Below, in pieces: positions 11,001 through 22,689 of a stretch of DNA of 64,000 nt; position 1 is the stretch's first letter; each line of letters opens with the position of its first letter. The position numbers and the translations under genes are program-made. The DNA comes from Agrypnia vestita (Eukaryota; Arthropoda; Insecta; Trichoptera; Phryganeidae): the NCBI GenBank assembly GCA_016648135.1, contig JADDOH010000285.1, positions 1-64,000 on the forward strand. Reading direction: 5' to 3'. The notes beneath the pieces were generated by a model. The model worked only from the letters and a program-made list of their open reading frames with translations, had not been told where the DNA came from and did not search any database.

Positions 11001-12706
11001 TAATACGTATTAAATTTTTTTAGAAAATCAACTCACCCAATCCTTGATGGTAATTGCTGAAACCGGATTCTGATGCGACTGGTTCACTATTCTAAAAAAA
11101 AATTATAAGAATATAATTAATAAAAATAAATTGCTATTGACATTTTAGATAGACAGATAGGCACCAAGGTGCGTTTAATTAAGATAAGCTAGATTTTACA
11201 GTAAGTAGGTACTTAAAGTTTTTAAAAAAAATAGAGCTTCATGGAAAACGTATCACACGACATTTAACTATTTTGATTGCTGGCATTGGTGTGCAGTGGG
11301 AACATTGAAGTGTGATTTTTGTGTAACTATATATTTAGAAAAAAGTCAAAATAAAATATATCTCATAATATTTCTATCACAATTATTATCATTTTATTCA
11401 AATTTTAATATATCATAATATTATGTCAGATAAATATTTAATTTAATTTTTTCACAAAATATATATAATAAACTAACAGTTAAGCAATCGGCTTTCGCTG
11501 AGTGCTTGCTTCTAGGCTCTGCGGACGGCGGTACTGGCCGCCTTGCGGTCGCCGGTGGCTGCTGCATGACTTCAATATTTTTTTAAACTGGCAATGAAAA
11601 TATTGCGCAGTGCATACATCATTTTTGGAGCAATATTATAATTGAATTATTGATTAAGAAATTACCTGTTTTTTTAATTCGTTTTCTTTTTTAGCTTGTA
11701 TTTTTTTCTGTGCCAGTTCAAATTTAAGCCTTTGTTTTTCACTTTCTTTATTTTTTCGGTAACTATCTAAATTTTCATCTTCAATAGTTTCCTGTGATTG
11801 CGGACTGATAGTGAGTTTTTGGAATATTGGTCCTTTTCTTATATTTGAGATGTCGACTAATTCTTCATCAGCTGACTCAGTTACTGGTATCTTTTTCAAA
11901 GGTTTTTTTGCTGTAAACTCATCAGTATTCGAATTGTACTTTTTAGGGAAATATTTTGTAGGTAGCCTTGTTGCCTTTATTGATTCACCGTTAGGATCTT
12001 GCGATGCGTGAGGTTGAATTGAATATTCAGTGTCTAAAGGATTCAATGGAACAGTATAGATATTTTTACTCTGCGGAGTGTGTTGTACCAAGGACTGCAG
12101 AGGTTTTGAATTGTACGGAATGTATGGCTCGAATAAGGGAGTTTGAAGTTCCAATGATGGTTGAGCTATTTTGGCAAAATTTACAGTAGGTGTATTAGCT
12201 AATGGAAGATCCAATTGCTTTGAAAGTGGATTAATTGGTAAGTATGTTTCTGCATTAGGAATAAATCTAGTATGTTTTGGCAAATAGTTTATTGGTATTA
12301 AAGAATGCTCATTTTGTGGGGCTTCGATATTTTCATTTTTGGAGAAGGGTACATTTTGATGTGTGCCAAAAGTGTTTATTTGATGCGGAGAAGTTTTATG
12401 GGCAGCAAATGTATCCAATGCTTCAACTCTCGGCGGAAGAAGAACTGACGATGGAGCTGGAAACCGGTAGCTAGCAGCGTTGGTCCTGGTTTCAGCGTCC
12501 GACTGTGTGGGTTCTAGAGCATCAAAGTTCTGCGAAGTGTAGCCCGGATACTCTGGTAAGCCTCCCAAATTGGCATTATTTCTGAAAAGCGGTGCTTGTA
12601 ATATTCTGGCTATATCATCCTTTTTGTAATCCACTTTAGTAGAGTTTTCATTCCGGTGACCCGAATACTCTTGAGAAGTGACAATAGATACGGCAACCAG
12701 GAAAAC
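8004..12706 (-). CDS. Cuticular protein with C-terminal chitin-binding (R&R) domain, first exon missing
   Basis: Structural protein of the chitinous exoskeleton, secreted by epidermal cells. Minus-strand exons: 12706-11666, 11091-11037, 9944-9797 and 8160-8004, all GT-AG with matching phases (0, 1, 2), 466 codons visible. The first visible exon opens with VFLVAVSIVTSQEYSG, the hydrophobic core and end of a signal peptide; the start codon is on an unseen upstream exon, a common arrangement in cuticular protein genes. A long Pro/Asn/Gln-rich linker follows. The last two exons encode the extended Rebers-Riddiford domain: HSYKFGYDTGKG, NRQFRFEERD, GHYGYYDKRGKLQVVNYDA and HPEHGFHAEG, with the Y-x-A...GF core. 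The domain sits at the extreme C-terminus with only five residues after it. I assign the R&R family, not a named orthologue. Confidence 0.9.
8793..9094. mobile_element. 302-bp MITE in the last intron of the cuticular protein gene
   Basis: Terminal inverted repeats of about 80 bp start GAGACCCTCTCGTATTATAG and run to TTAAGTGATCACTT; the right end is the reverse complement with few mismatches. No ORF. Related sequence (GCTGGCTTAAGTGATTACTT) occurs at 33318-33337. The exact target duplication is unclear. Confidence 0.75.
10376..10592. repeat. Intronic block duplicated at 11283-11456
   Basis: An AT-rich block (GTGAACATATTGAAG to CTAAATATTTTAATTCAATT) is a diverged copy of 11283-11456, which lies on the other side of the 55-bp exon 11037-11091 of the cuticular protein gene. 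It shows an old segmental duplication inside the gene. Confidence 0.55.
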
Positions 12707-12769
12707 CTTTAAATAAATATATATTTAAAATTACATGTGATGTATGTACAAAATTACTTCTAAAACCAT

Positions 12770-13012
12770 ATACAGGATATTTGGAAAATATTAATAACCT
12801 CGCAGTACTATATTCCTGCCTTGATTATGAGTCAAAAATGTTCAGTTATTTCGTTCGAAAATATTCAATTATCATGACATAATGTCAATAGTTATGGAGA
12901 TACGCGCCATCAAAGTTTGCATTTTTTGAAAATTTTACTGACTTATTTTTTGTAAAACGTTAGACTATCATTACAGTAACTTAAACGGAATACGAATAGA
13001 TATTATAGACTT
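12770..13012 (+). repeat. Diverged copy of the 51-kb palindromic repeat family
   Basis: Contains the family phrases ATATTCCTGCCTTGATTATG, AGTTATGGAGATA and GACTTATTTTTTGTAAAACG in the same order as at 51290-51440. Other relatives are at 25540-25690, 33480-33560 and 48490-48660. Confidence 0.75.
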
Positions 13013-13372
13013 TTTTGTTAAAGTTGATGAGAAAGATTTGGTTGAGATAGTTAAGAAAATGTACGTATGGCGTTTCACCCCCATAAATACACAACCACAA
13101 ATCTAGGTCACGCAACACGCGCCGAAAAGGTTGGAAAGGCGCTGACCCCAGGCATCGCACCACACCGGTGACCGACAGGTCAGCAAATATAACACGCGCC
13201 CTGCAGAGCACATACACACACACGTAACCTGGAGTATTACACAGAGCGTTATTATAACACATATAACACATTACAAAAATGCAGTGCGAGCAGATACTCA
13301 CACATACAAGGCGTTGGTTGGCCTACATTAACACGAACGGCTCTATTCTGCTGAATAAGGGCTTGTTGTTTG

Positions 13373-13496
13373 ATCAGAAGTTAAAGTAGGTAAGAGTTAA
13401 GCAAAAAGCATAGATTTTTACGAAAACGGTGTTTTGATTGGTGGAGAGCGCAAAAATCTATGCTTTTTTCTTAACTATTACTCTTACTTCTGATCG
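13373..13496. mobile_element. Short MITE, about 124 bp, near-complete hairpin
   Basis: Arms TGATCAGAAGTTAAAGTAGG, then AGCATAGATTTTTACG, are mirrored by CGCAAAAATCTATGCT to CTTACTTCTGATC. The loop carries TTTGATTGGTGG, which includes a reverse CCAAT. A truncated relative is at 6541-6602. Confidence 0.8.
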
Positions 13497-13570
13497 ATAG
13501 GGCCATGCCCTAAGACGAGTGAGGTCCACACCAGGACGTAGACATCAACGACGCCTTTTTCTGGAAAGGG

Positions 13571-13610
13571 TATATAAACCGGGGCGCCCCCGGACGACCA
13601 CGTTTCAGTC
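13571..13610 (+). promoter_or_regulatory. Core promoter: TATA box plus arthropod initiator
   Basis: TATATAAA (13571-13578) is followed by TCAGTC (13605-13610), the arthropod initiator, with the predicted +1 A at 13607. The block is unusually GC-rich. It may belong to a solo LTR of a Gypsy-type retrotransposon (GGTGACCCGAT follows near 13770), or drive a + strand transcript. No downstream gene was confirmed. Confidence 0.5.
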
Positions 13611-13937
13611 TGCAACCACCCTCGGGAGCTGCCGAAGGCTCTGCCCGACGTACTACGTAGCATTACGACATTTTTATCCGTGTCATTCTGTATAAAATTG
13701 TAATTATTTTAATCGATAAACGCTGTAAAACATCAAGCGACTTTTAACAGACGTCTTCGAGAAGGAGCGGTGACCCGATATTAATAATCAGAATTACTTA
13801 CACACCACCAAAACACCCCCAAATACGTGTTAGATAATAAGTACATAGTTCATAAAATTATAATTGAAAATAATAAATAAATAAAATATATTAGAAAAGT
13901 AAGTGGACGTTACAATATATATTTTTTGTTTTCACAG

Positions 13938-13966
13938 AACAATGAACACAAATTCTCCAGTAAATG
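13938..13966 (+). other. Candidate small coding exon after the 13.6-kb promoter
   Basis: A pyrimidine-rich tract ending TTTTCACAG is followed by 29 bp that contain ATG (13942) encoding MNTNSPVN, then a good donor, G|GTGAGT (13967). It sits about 330 bp downstream of the TATA/initiator pair. No next exon was identified, so this is only a candidate. Confidence 0.25.
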
Positions 13967-14224
13967 GTGAGTTCTATAGAAATAAGAAGTAGAAAGTAAT
14001 AATTTAATCATTTCTTTGACAATCGCCATTCTAAACAGGGCCAAATGTTGATTGATTTTTTTGAAAATGCAAGAGACTCTGTTACACAAAGTATACCACG
14101 AATGAATATTATAACATTTTCGCGCTGTATTTATTAAAAATATATACGCTATACTTTTAATAGATACATGAATAGAGACGCTATATTTTTAATAGATACA
14201 TGAATAGAGACGCTCTTGTTCAAG

Positions 14225-14437
14225 ATGGAAACTTTTCAAACTGAAATAGAAAATTCAAGTGAACCAATAAATCAAAACAGATCCCGAGTTTCCATCCGCA
14301 CATTTTTGATTTTAGTTTTTATAATTTTTATTGTAAGATTTGAATCATTCGTGCCTTTTAATAAAGTTTCATATTGCTTATTTCTCGCTATATTATTTTT
14401 ACACAACGGCGACCGAGTATTCTACAGACATTCGTGA
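14225..14437 (+). CDS. Small ORF with one or two membrane segments, unidentified
   Basis: ATG at 14225 opens a 70-codon frame: an acidic/polar start (METFQTEIENSSEP), basic RSRVSIR, then hydrophobic TFLILVFIIFIV and a second hydrophobic stretch. GTAAGA at 14332 could be a splice donor after the first membrane segment, which would make this a 5' exon. I do not recognise the family, and AT-rich DNA readily gives hydrophobic frames. Confidence 0.2.
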   Translation: METFQTEIENSSEPINQNRSRVSIRTFLILVFIIFIVRFESFVPFNKVSYCLFLAILFLHNGDRVFYRHS

Positions 14438-14713
14438 TTCCTATAATAAGTCACGAAAAGTAATGTTTTATCATCTCCCCAACGCGCCATATTTGTTTCA
14501 TCTGTCGCGGACTGAGAAGATCGCATTGATAATACTAACCGCGAAGCCCGCGAATGACATAAGCATGCTCATAATAAGCAAGCCTGTTCACACATGCTCC
14601 AAAGATACCCCTTCTCATGGTTGAATGCTTATAAATCAACCGGCGGTTGACTTTTGAGCATGCCACTAAGTGGCATGCTCATTACTAGCAATGTGCGTAC
14701 ACACATGCCACTA

Positions 14714-14856
14714 CAGTAGCCGGCAAACTTCTTGAAATTTTTTGGCGAAGTGGGGGAAAGCGCAGAAGACAAAATTTGGGTCTCCTTGGTGGAATGGTAC
14801 ATGCGCAAACTTCCTCCCACTACGCCGTAAAATTTCAAGATGTTTGCCGGCTACTG
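14714..14856. mobile_element. 143-bp Tc1/mariner-type MITE with TA target duplication
   Basis: CAGTAGCCGGCAAACTTCTT at the left end is mirrored by AAGATGTTTGCCGGCTACTG at the right end, and both ends are flanked by TA (14712-14713, 14857-14858). Almost the whole element folds on itself. TA duplication and size fit a Tc1/mariner-derived MITE; no autonomous partner is visible. Confidence 0.75.
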
Positions 14857-15144
14857 TAACAAGCAAGGTCTAAAAAAGGTCGATATTGCGCATGCTCACG
14901 TGCCACTAATAAGCATGTGTATCAGTAGCTTAAGGCTTGGCACGATCTGTAATAATAAAAATATGTATGAATTTATAAAATAAATAAAAAAATATATATA
15001 ACATTTTAAGGTATAATGTCATGTAATAAGAATTAAGATATGATTGTTATGATAACGCAAACCATTGAGAGTAGACCCGACAGGCCATCATTGCTCGCGT
15101 AATGGTTAATTTAGAAACAACTCAAATTTGTACCTATATGTATG

Positions 15145-15600
15145 TTTGTTTCCATTTAAGAAAGATATTCGAATTAGTAGGTAAGTGTATAATTTCTAGT
15201 ATGTGTAAATACACCAACACAACGAAAAAATGAGCGTCGTAAGCATATATGTAATGCTCCTATATTGCTAGCAGAGTCTGGAAATAGGCGAAATCACTAC
15301 AGTGCAGAAATATATGTTTGTCTCACCCATACCGGTGTCACTTCGAGCACTATGCGCATGTCCGAGAATTTGCTCCAATTTATATCCAATCACCGCCGCC
15401 ACATGGGATAAACGACGCTTGCGCACAACAGGTCAAGTGACAAATCAGACAAAAGTAGCATTTTCTGCCCCGCTTAGTCCGTGACACCTTCACTTGTGGG
15501 CATTAGCAATATAGAAGTATTACATATATATGGTCGTAACCACGACTTACACATACTAATTCGACTGTTTTTCTCAAATGGAAATGGGTCTACATACACA
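15145..15600. repeat. Inverted-repeat element with diverged long arms
   Basis: Left phrases TTTCCATTTAAGAAA, CGAATTAGTAGGTAAG and ATATGTAATGCTCCTATATT recur as reverse complements near 15500-15590. Arms are about 90 bp or more, with indels. The centre is GC-richer and has no convincing ORF. Confidence 0.6.
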
Positions 15601-17179
15601 CACCACAAAATATATTTATTTACCCGTTTATGACACAATTTCATCGGCTGTTAAATTCATTAAACCAACAATATTTTGTCGATGGTTGTGTAAGGTTAAC
15701 CGCATGCAGCAAAAAAGTGCGGTCCGTAAAATGTACCAGCGGATAATATAACAAGCACAATCAAATATGCCAATCACTGCACAAAAAAGGCACGATCAGA
15801 GAATTTCGTAATCCGTATTTCTTTTATTTTACTTAGAAAGGTGGTTAAAGCGCTCATTTCCGGTTGACGGACCTGGCTGGTGTCAACAAGATTCCTCTCG
15901 GTCGGTCGAGAAAAAGATTTCAAACCTTTTTAGCTTCATCGCGTTTAATTGTGGTCGCAGCGCGGAGGTGGCCGACATTCTTTACTAAGGACAGGCTCTG
16001 TATAAACTACGTAAATAAGTATTCGTCGACCAGAAAATCCCAACTGCGTTCAAAAACAACAATCAATCAAACGACACTGTGTAGAATGTATAAAACTATA
16101 TATGTATAAACTACCTCTACCATTGTTTTATGTAAAATCCTGAACATCCATAGAAATCTTTCAGTGCCAATAGTTTCATTACCAAGAAATCAACTATTTG
16201 TGGTTCAATTTGGATGAAATAAACTGTATTAAACTAGGCTAACTAAACATTAAGAGAATTACAAAAATAATTTGTAAAAAAAATAATATTTAAAAAAGCT
16301 CATTCAGAAGACGTGCCAGCATGACGAATGAATGTTGTGTAATATTGTATTGGAATGAAAAAATAATTGTAAAGGAATCCGGGAAGACATAATTTTTATT
16401 TTTTTTATTTTTAAATTTATTTGGTAAATGTACAAACTTAAGAGTATTCAATATAATTTAATTAATACACATTTATATTACACGCTTACCCACTTTTAAA
16501 TGAGAATTTATTCTCGTGTTTAAAAGTGGGGGCATTGTCATACATGTATATATCTATTATTAATGAAATCGTTAGTGTAAGACATTAGATTAAATAAGTA
16601 AGTGTAAAAAAGTAAAAGTAAAAAAAAAAAGTAAAAATAGTGAACTAGTTTATTTATTTCTTCTTACACAGTTGTTAACAAAGATATCTCAATTTCTCAG
16701 TATTATGCACGTCCTACAAATGACATCTACCTAGAGTTTGACACCAAATGTCATCAATGAAAAATAACGAGTTTATTTCCACCTTAATTATTTTCCCCTT
16801 TCGTATTCGCAGGAGAAAGAGGTCATATCTAAGGGCGGATCTCATCAATCTGACATGAAAAACAGAGCCTCTCGCGATATATTTGGCAAGATAATATTAT
16901 AGATTTATGAGTTTCCTATACTAACACGCTAAAACAAATATGACGTATAAATACAATAACATAAAAGTAATATTGATGCCATTGGAACTTGAATCAACAT
17001 CAAGTGTAAAACAAAGCGATGACCGCAATTTGCGGGACACTGTGCCGCTCTTGCGCAGCGACGAAATTAAGAGGGACAGCAGCTCAGATCGGGATACGTA
17101 ACTGTCAATTTTCTTATATCGAATATCAATGATGAACTAGTGTTCAGAACCACTGGTTTACGATACATTTTCAGAAGGA
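15601..17179. other. Intergenic, no gene recognised
   Basis: No domain was recognised. It holds a hairpin at 16490-16531 (CCCACTTTTAAA ... TTTAAAAGTGGG with an inner GAGAAT/ATTCTC pair) and an A-rich run near 16610-16640. Confidence 0.5.
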
Positions 17180-17885
17180 TATTCTAGAAGAAGAATATGC
17201 CGACGATATTGCACTGCTTGCGGAGTCAGAACAAGAATTGAACGAGGCTCTCAGAAAGATGGAAAATATTTTGGCAGATAAATACAACATGAAAATAAAC
17301 AAAGCCAAAACAAAGTACATTGTTGTTGGAAGAGTTGTTGTTGTCGACAAATATTGTTTTGAGTGGCGTCGCTATCAAACAAGTGAAAGAATTCACATAT
17401 TTGGGTAGCAAAATTTCCCAAGATGGCTGCTCATAGGCTGACATCATAAGCAGAATACAACAGGCAAGAGTCGCCTTCAACAAAAAATCCAAAATCCTTA
17501 AATCCCCCAACATAGATTTAAAGGTAAGGAAAAACTTGATTAAAACTCTTGTCTGGAGTGTGCTGATGCATGGCAGCGAAACATGGACCATCGGCCAGAG
17601 CTTGTCCGGGAGGCTAGCGGCCTTTGAGATGTGGAGCTACAGGCGCATGGTGAGGATCCATTGGTTTTAACCATCGTCGAGGGAAATGTTGAAGGCAAAA
17701 ATCGTAGAGGCCGCCCGAGATTAAGCTACGCGGACCAGATTATCGGAGATGTGCGCTGTAGCACCTACCGAGAAATGAAGAAGCTGGCAGGTGACAGAGA
17801 GGAGTGGAGAAAGCGAGTGCTTGTTGCAGACGAATCCCAGGATTGCGACCCCAAAATAAAAATAGGGGTAATAAAATAATTGTTA
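17180..17885 (+). pseudogene. RTE-like non-LTR reverse transcriptase, 3' fragment, frameshifted
   Basis: Spread over more than one frame: YADDIALLAESE (the catalytic YxDD box) and KINKAKTKYIVV; then VKEFTYLGSKISQDG and IKTLVWSVLMHGSETWTI; then RRGRPRLSYADQIIGD and AGDREEWRKRV. These are successive blocks of the RT, thumb and C-terminus of RTE-type elements. Frameshifts and a stop between blocks show it is dead. The 5' part, including the endonuclease, is missing. Confidence 0.85.
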
Positions 17886-18026
17886 TTTCGTGACACCAAT
17901 TGAAATACATACAGGGAGAAAAGATAGTCAGTCCACAGAGAAACACTTATATTAAATTAGGTATATTTATGTATTAACACCACCAATATCTTCCTCGACG
18001 ACGCGATCAATTTTCTGAAATCGAAA

Positions 18027-18150
18027 GTTGACTTTGTTCACAATTTTATGATCTCCTGGTAGGCTGGCTGAAAATATCGTAAGTCAAAGTTGACTTTGTT
18101 CACAATTTTATGATCTCCTGGTAGGCTGGCTGAAAATATCGTAATATCGT
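18027..18150. repeat. 62-bp exact tandem duplication
   Basis: GTTGACTTTGTTCACAATTT and the following bases to GAAAATATCGTAA occur twice, starting at 18027 and 18089, with no difference I can see. Confidence 0.85.
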
Positions 18151-18599
18151 GAGGAGGACAACTGGACAGACAGGTGTCGGAGACTACACTCAGGCGTTGT
18201 CAATAAACAACACTGATTGTACCGATACTGATACACGCGTACTCTGAAATGTTAAATGGGTGATTTTACTTAAAAAGAAAATCATGGAAATCTTTCTCTG
18301 TGTGCGAGTAGATAATGACGTTGTTTACTTATTCTGGCAAATTTATTTTAGCCATTATATTCACTATTCGCGTACACACTGAATTTTGCGTATAATGCTT
18401 TTAATTAGAGAGTAATTTAGTTTTTGCAACATAGTATAAAACTGTACAGAACCGAACTAAGCCTCGTTAGGCGAGGGGACTGGGACACCGCGGAAACATG
18501 TCCCCCCTCGCATATATTTAAGACACATTTACTATTTAGTCAAAGTATTCATTCTTGCATTATTAAATCCCCTAGTAAACAAAACATTTTTTTTTACAA

Positions 18600-18890
18600 C
18601 AGACTTTTTTTTTATTTTCCTTCCAAATCGAGTCTCTTCAAGTAAAAACGTATTTTTGTAATAAAGCGCGACTTATTTACTAAGACACTGTATTTTTAAG
18701 AATATTTAGTTTGACCTTTTCATAATTGTTTCAAAAATTACAAACTCAGTCATTTTTTAAACAAATCCAACTTAGTGGAACCAGCCGTAGAACCACGATG
18801 TGTACCAAGAAATTTCTGTTGTGTAGTTCATGTATCTATATATGTTGATGGTCTGCGGTCTTTGATGATACTTTTTTCTCGCTGTATGCA
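18600..18890 (+). repeat. Dispersed repeat, copy 1 (copy 2 at 45270-45540)
   Basis: Shared phrases in order: TTTACTAAGACA, CTTTTCATAATT, GGAACCAGC and GTTCATGT. The two copies are both on + and diverged (perhaps 75-80% identity by eye). Family unknown. Confidence 0.6.
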
Positions 18891-20534
18891 ATATTTTTTT
18901 TGCAATAAACGTGATCATAATCGCAAAAACATAGTGTTCTCAGATTTAATTATATTTGACCCTTAATTGATGTATTATCTGCTATTATGACTTTAATGAC
19001 TCTAATATTTACTGTATTACCTCTTCTTTTTTGTATTGTTTATAAATAAATAAATAATTATTTAAACGGTATTTTTATTTATATTATAAAATACAAACCT
19101 TTCTTATAGAGAGATAACATGACAAACAAAAACATATATGTATTGAAATATTGATTTACGTAATTTATGTAGATATTGTTATTAAATTGAAACAAAATCG
19201 ATTGACTTAAATAAATATGTTTAAAAAAACTGAATTAAGTACGTTTCAGATACCAAGTTTGCTTGTATTGCACATAACAACCATGTTGTTTGTTATGTGG
19301 ATCCAACATAAGAATAATACACAAAACAAAATCCATTGTTTAATCCACAGATGTACTATAATTATAGTACAAACCAAAACATCTGCTACACAGAACAACA
19401 CGAATTACTGTGAACATAAACGCACATTTCGAGAGTTGGTCTAGGGGCGTCCAAAATGTATAAATGTCCGCGCGATATATGCCGATATATAAAATATTAA
19501 TACAATACACAACCCTGTTAATATGTGTATCTCTTTTACACTGCTGCGCTATAAGAAAGAAAGAGAAAATACCATAGAATAAATACCGCAATTCGTTAGA
19601 ACTTCATTTGCATTCGTTGTTAAAAATTATGTTTTATTGTTCTTTCTTATAAGTACGTGGTTATGAAAATAATTTATATCTCTTTCTGACTGATACATTT
19701 AGTACGTCATAGAAGACAGCAGAAACTGGATATCTCAGTTTTGTTTTTAGTGACTAGTCAATATTTATAGTACGTCTATGGTTTAATCTGTTGCCAAAAA
19801 GAATCTTGGAAATACTTTTATGTAATTTAATTAACAAGATTGTTATGTTGATGACTGCTATCCCAACACGTAAAAATAGACGGTACGTATTTATTTATGT
19901 TCGTGAATTTACTTAAGTAATTTACATTTAAGACTTTTGCGATACTAGATGAGACCTTTGGAAAGTAGTCATGAATCTAAATAGTTTAATTAATGTGATA
20001 TATCATTGAGGGAAATGTGGAGCACAATGTATTCATAAATAATTGTCATTAAAAACAAGAAGTAGAAATTTCATCCTGTGTTTTTCTGTCGCATTTTGAA
20101 AATAATAAGATTGTTATTTGGCGATACTCCAACACTAAAAAATAGAGAAATGCCAAGACAACCATCAAATGTTAATATTTCTATCATTCTGACGAAAATA
20201 TCGGCTTTAATTTAATATTAGAACTCTTTCGATTAAGAAATTAGTAGATGTGAAAGTATTAATATAATATTACTATTTTTTAAATATAATATTAATCAAA
20301 AGTTTTATTTTAAACAACCAAAGAATAGTTGACCTAATAAGCTTAGCGAAATAATATGTATGATTTAATTTCATACACTCGTGAACGTGAGAAAATCCGG
20401 TATTAAGTGGGTTTATGATATAAAGTGTTTTGTTTCGTTTATATAAAAAATGTAAAAGGGGGTTCCCGTTCCAAACACTCGAGTGTAAGATTTATAATAT
20501 TTAAGTGTCAATAAAAAATCAAAAAAGTTTCCAA
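18891..20534. other. AT-rich intergenic, no gene recognised
   Basis: Only short frames. No domain or clear inverted repeat was noticed. Confidence 0.4.
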
Positions 20535-20935
20535 ACTCACCAAAGTCCCCGAGAGAGCCATATTTGCTCGCGAGCGAGCCACTGAGGAAACTAATCAGCA
20601 CTTTCCCTATCCTCCGACACTTTGCCGTCCGCGAACAATTATTGCCGGTAAAAAAGTTCAAACGATTCACGTCGGCAATTTTCGCTCGACCGCCAACCGG
20701 AACGGGATTATTTGCTCGATCGATCTCTCGGACTGTGTCCGGCACGCGCGCTCTCCGAATCTGCTATGGTAATGGCGAATCACAAGACGGATTCCCATTT
20801 ATATGGAAGGTAAGTCTCGTTGCCCGGGTATCTACCTCAGCGGACCTTAAATCGAGCGCCGTATTTACCTGCGGCTGGCAGACCTCGGAGTGGCGAGAAA
20901 TCGAGCGATCGATCGGTTTCCCAGTGATGCAAAAA
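20535..20935 (+). promoter_or_regulatory. CpG-rich island with a consensus splice donor
   Basis: This 400-bp block is markedly richer in G+C and CpG than its surroundings (CTCGCGAGCGAGCC, GGCACGCGCGCTC, ATCGAGCGATCGATCGG). It contains AAG|GTAAGT with the junction after 20809. One reading is a non-coding first exon and promoter of a + strand gene whose coding exons lie elsewhere; another is a conserved regulatory element. No ORF is convincing. Confidence 0.3.
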
Positions 20936-22685
20936 TGATCATTTGAATATGGATCTATTGATCGATATTCTGTAGGGAAGACACCGCAAAAATAAGGATA
21001 ACTATTGTATGTGTAAACTATTATTCTTTAAACATTCTATTACGTGACATTTCCAAAAAAACAACAAAAACAGACGAGAGATAAAATCTTAGAAAATAAC
21101 ATCACACTAAACGCAGTACATCCGAGAGTTCCCTTTGTTTGAGTACGAAGGTTTTAGCGGCCATCAGATATGGTGGTGAATTTTGGGCATTGTTGCCTGG
21201 GAATATAGTTAGGTAGGTACAGGTAGCTCATAGAGCTATGAACTACGACCAAACGAGAAATCAAAACACAACACGGAAGATCTTTTGAGGAAGGCTACTG
21301 TTCAACTACCTGTACAACTATGTGATATGGAGATCACCATAATAAAGGCTCCTTACAAAGGTCATCTTGCACACCCGTAAACAAAGGTAAAGTAATGCGA
21401 CAAAAAATATTCGTCATTATTCTGTCTTCATTTTTCTAGGCTATTCTGCGCGTGCTCCGACCTTTTCGCTACCGGATGCCTCGAGATCTGAAATGTCTAC
21501 ACTACTCAGATCTCATTAGAGGGTTCATCACCATCATAATATCTCAGAGACGTAGCTCGAGTCAGTGGAGGGAGCTTGGCTGATCATTCCAGGTCAATTT
21601 TGCCTCTTCGGAAGCACAGTTACTACTTAAATTTTGGTTAGGAATTTAAATTTGTAAATTAAAAATGATCCAGAAATATCAACTACGACATTGGGGACTA
21701 CGATCGACACAGTATTTCATCAGAAATCGATCACATCAGAGAAATTTATCAAATCACAGAAATCAAAGAAGACACGACTATCATAGAAGTTTCTTAGCTA
21801 AATTTTTTCGTACCTTGAGTATATTTTTGTTCATCCATCTTCCCACGTGAAAATAAAAGACCTATCGGCCAAGGATGAACGTAAGCTACGGAAGCCTGCC
21901 GCTTCCAAGTCGTGATAAATATTATCTATTATGTTTGATTGTAATATCTAAGTTTGTACTTATTTATTTCCTGGACATATACCTAATATTTATATTTCCA
22001 GGAAATAAAATTTCCAAAATATTCCCCCATTTTCCCAAAATTATAACATCGCTGTATAAACCATACTTGACATTTTTGACCGATTATATAAATGTTATTT
22101 GTATATATGTATAAAATTTGATGAACTTTCGAAAAAATGCCAATCCCGGAATCGCCAAATTAGATCCCGAAATTCCGGGATCAAAATTTTGGCTCAGGAT
22201 TGAATTCCCCAGTCTGTTAAATAACATCAAGTAAAAATTGATGAAGTCATTGTTGTATATTAGCGCTCAAGTCATGTTTGTTAAAATAATATACCTAGAG
22301 ATTGTACCTTGTATTATAAGTGCTATATTAATATATAACCAACCCCCCGATTAACACCATACCACATCATACGAAGCTTTGAAATAGTGAAATAATAATT
22401 GCCCCCAGAAAAAATAAAATTGACTTTTGAAAATAAAAATTTCGATGTATCTCACCTTAAAGTGACTCGAATGTTAAATAATGTATATATAATATTTCTA
22501 CGCATTAAATAATATCTAAATATATTTTAAAATAATCTGTACACCTCGTTCCTTAAAAAAACATACGATTTGACATATTTTTGAAGCTGGAAATGGAAAA
22601 AAATGCATTACTCTATGCGTATTTATAGCGCAATTATAATTGTTATTTATATTTTAGGTTGTTATTTATATTTTTCATTTATGTA
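20936..22685. other. AT-rich intergenic, no gene recognised
   Basis: Short frames only. A small hairpin, GATCCCGAAATTCCGGGATC, lies at 22163-22182. Confidence 0.4.
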
Positions 22686-22689
22686 CGGG

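Noticed and set aside
12004..12474. Plus-strand frames inside the cuticular gene
   Set aside because: They are shadows of the long minus-strand coding exon.
17226..17591. 121-codon minus-strand frame
   Set aside because: Antisense shadow of the RTE-like reverse transcriptase fragment.
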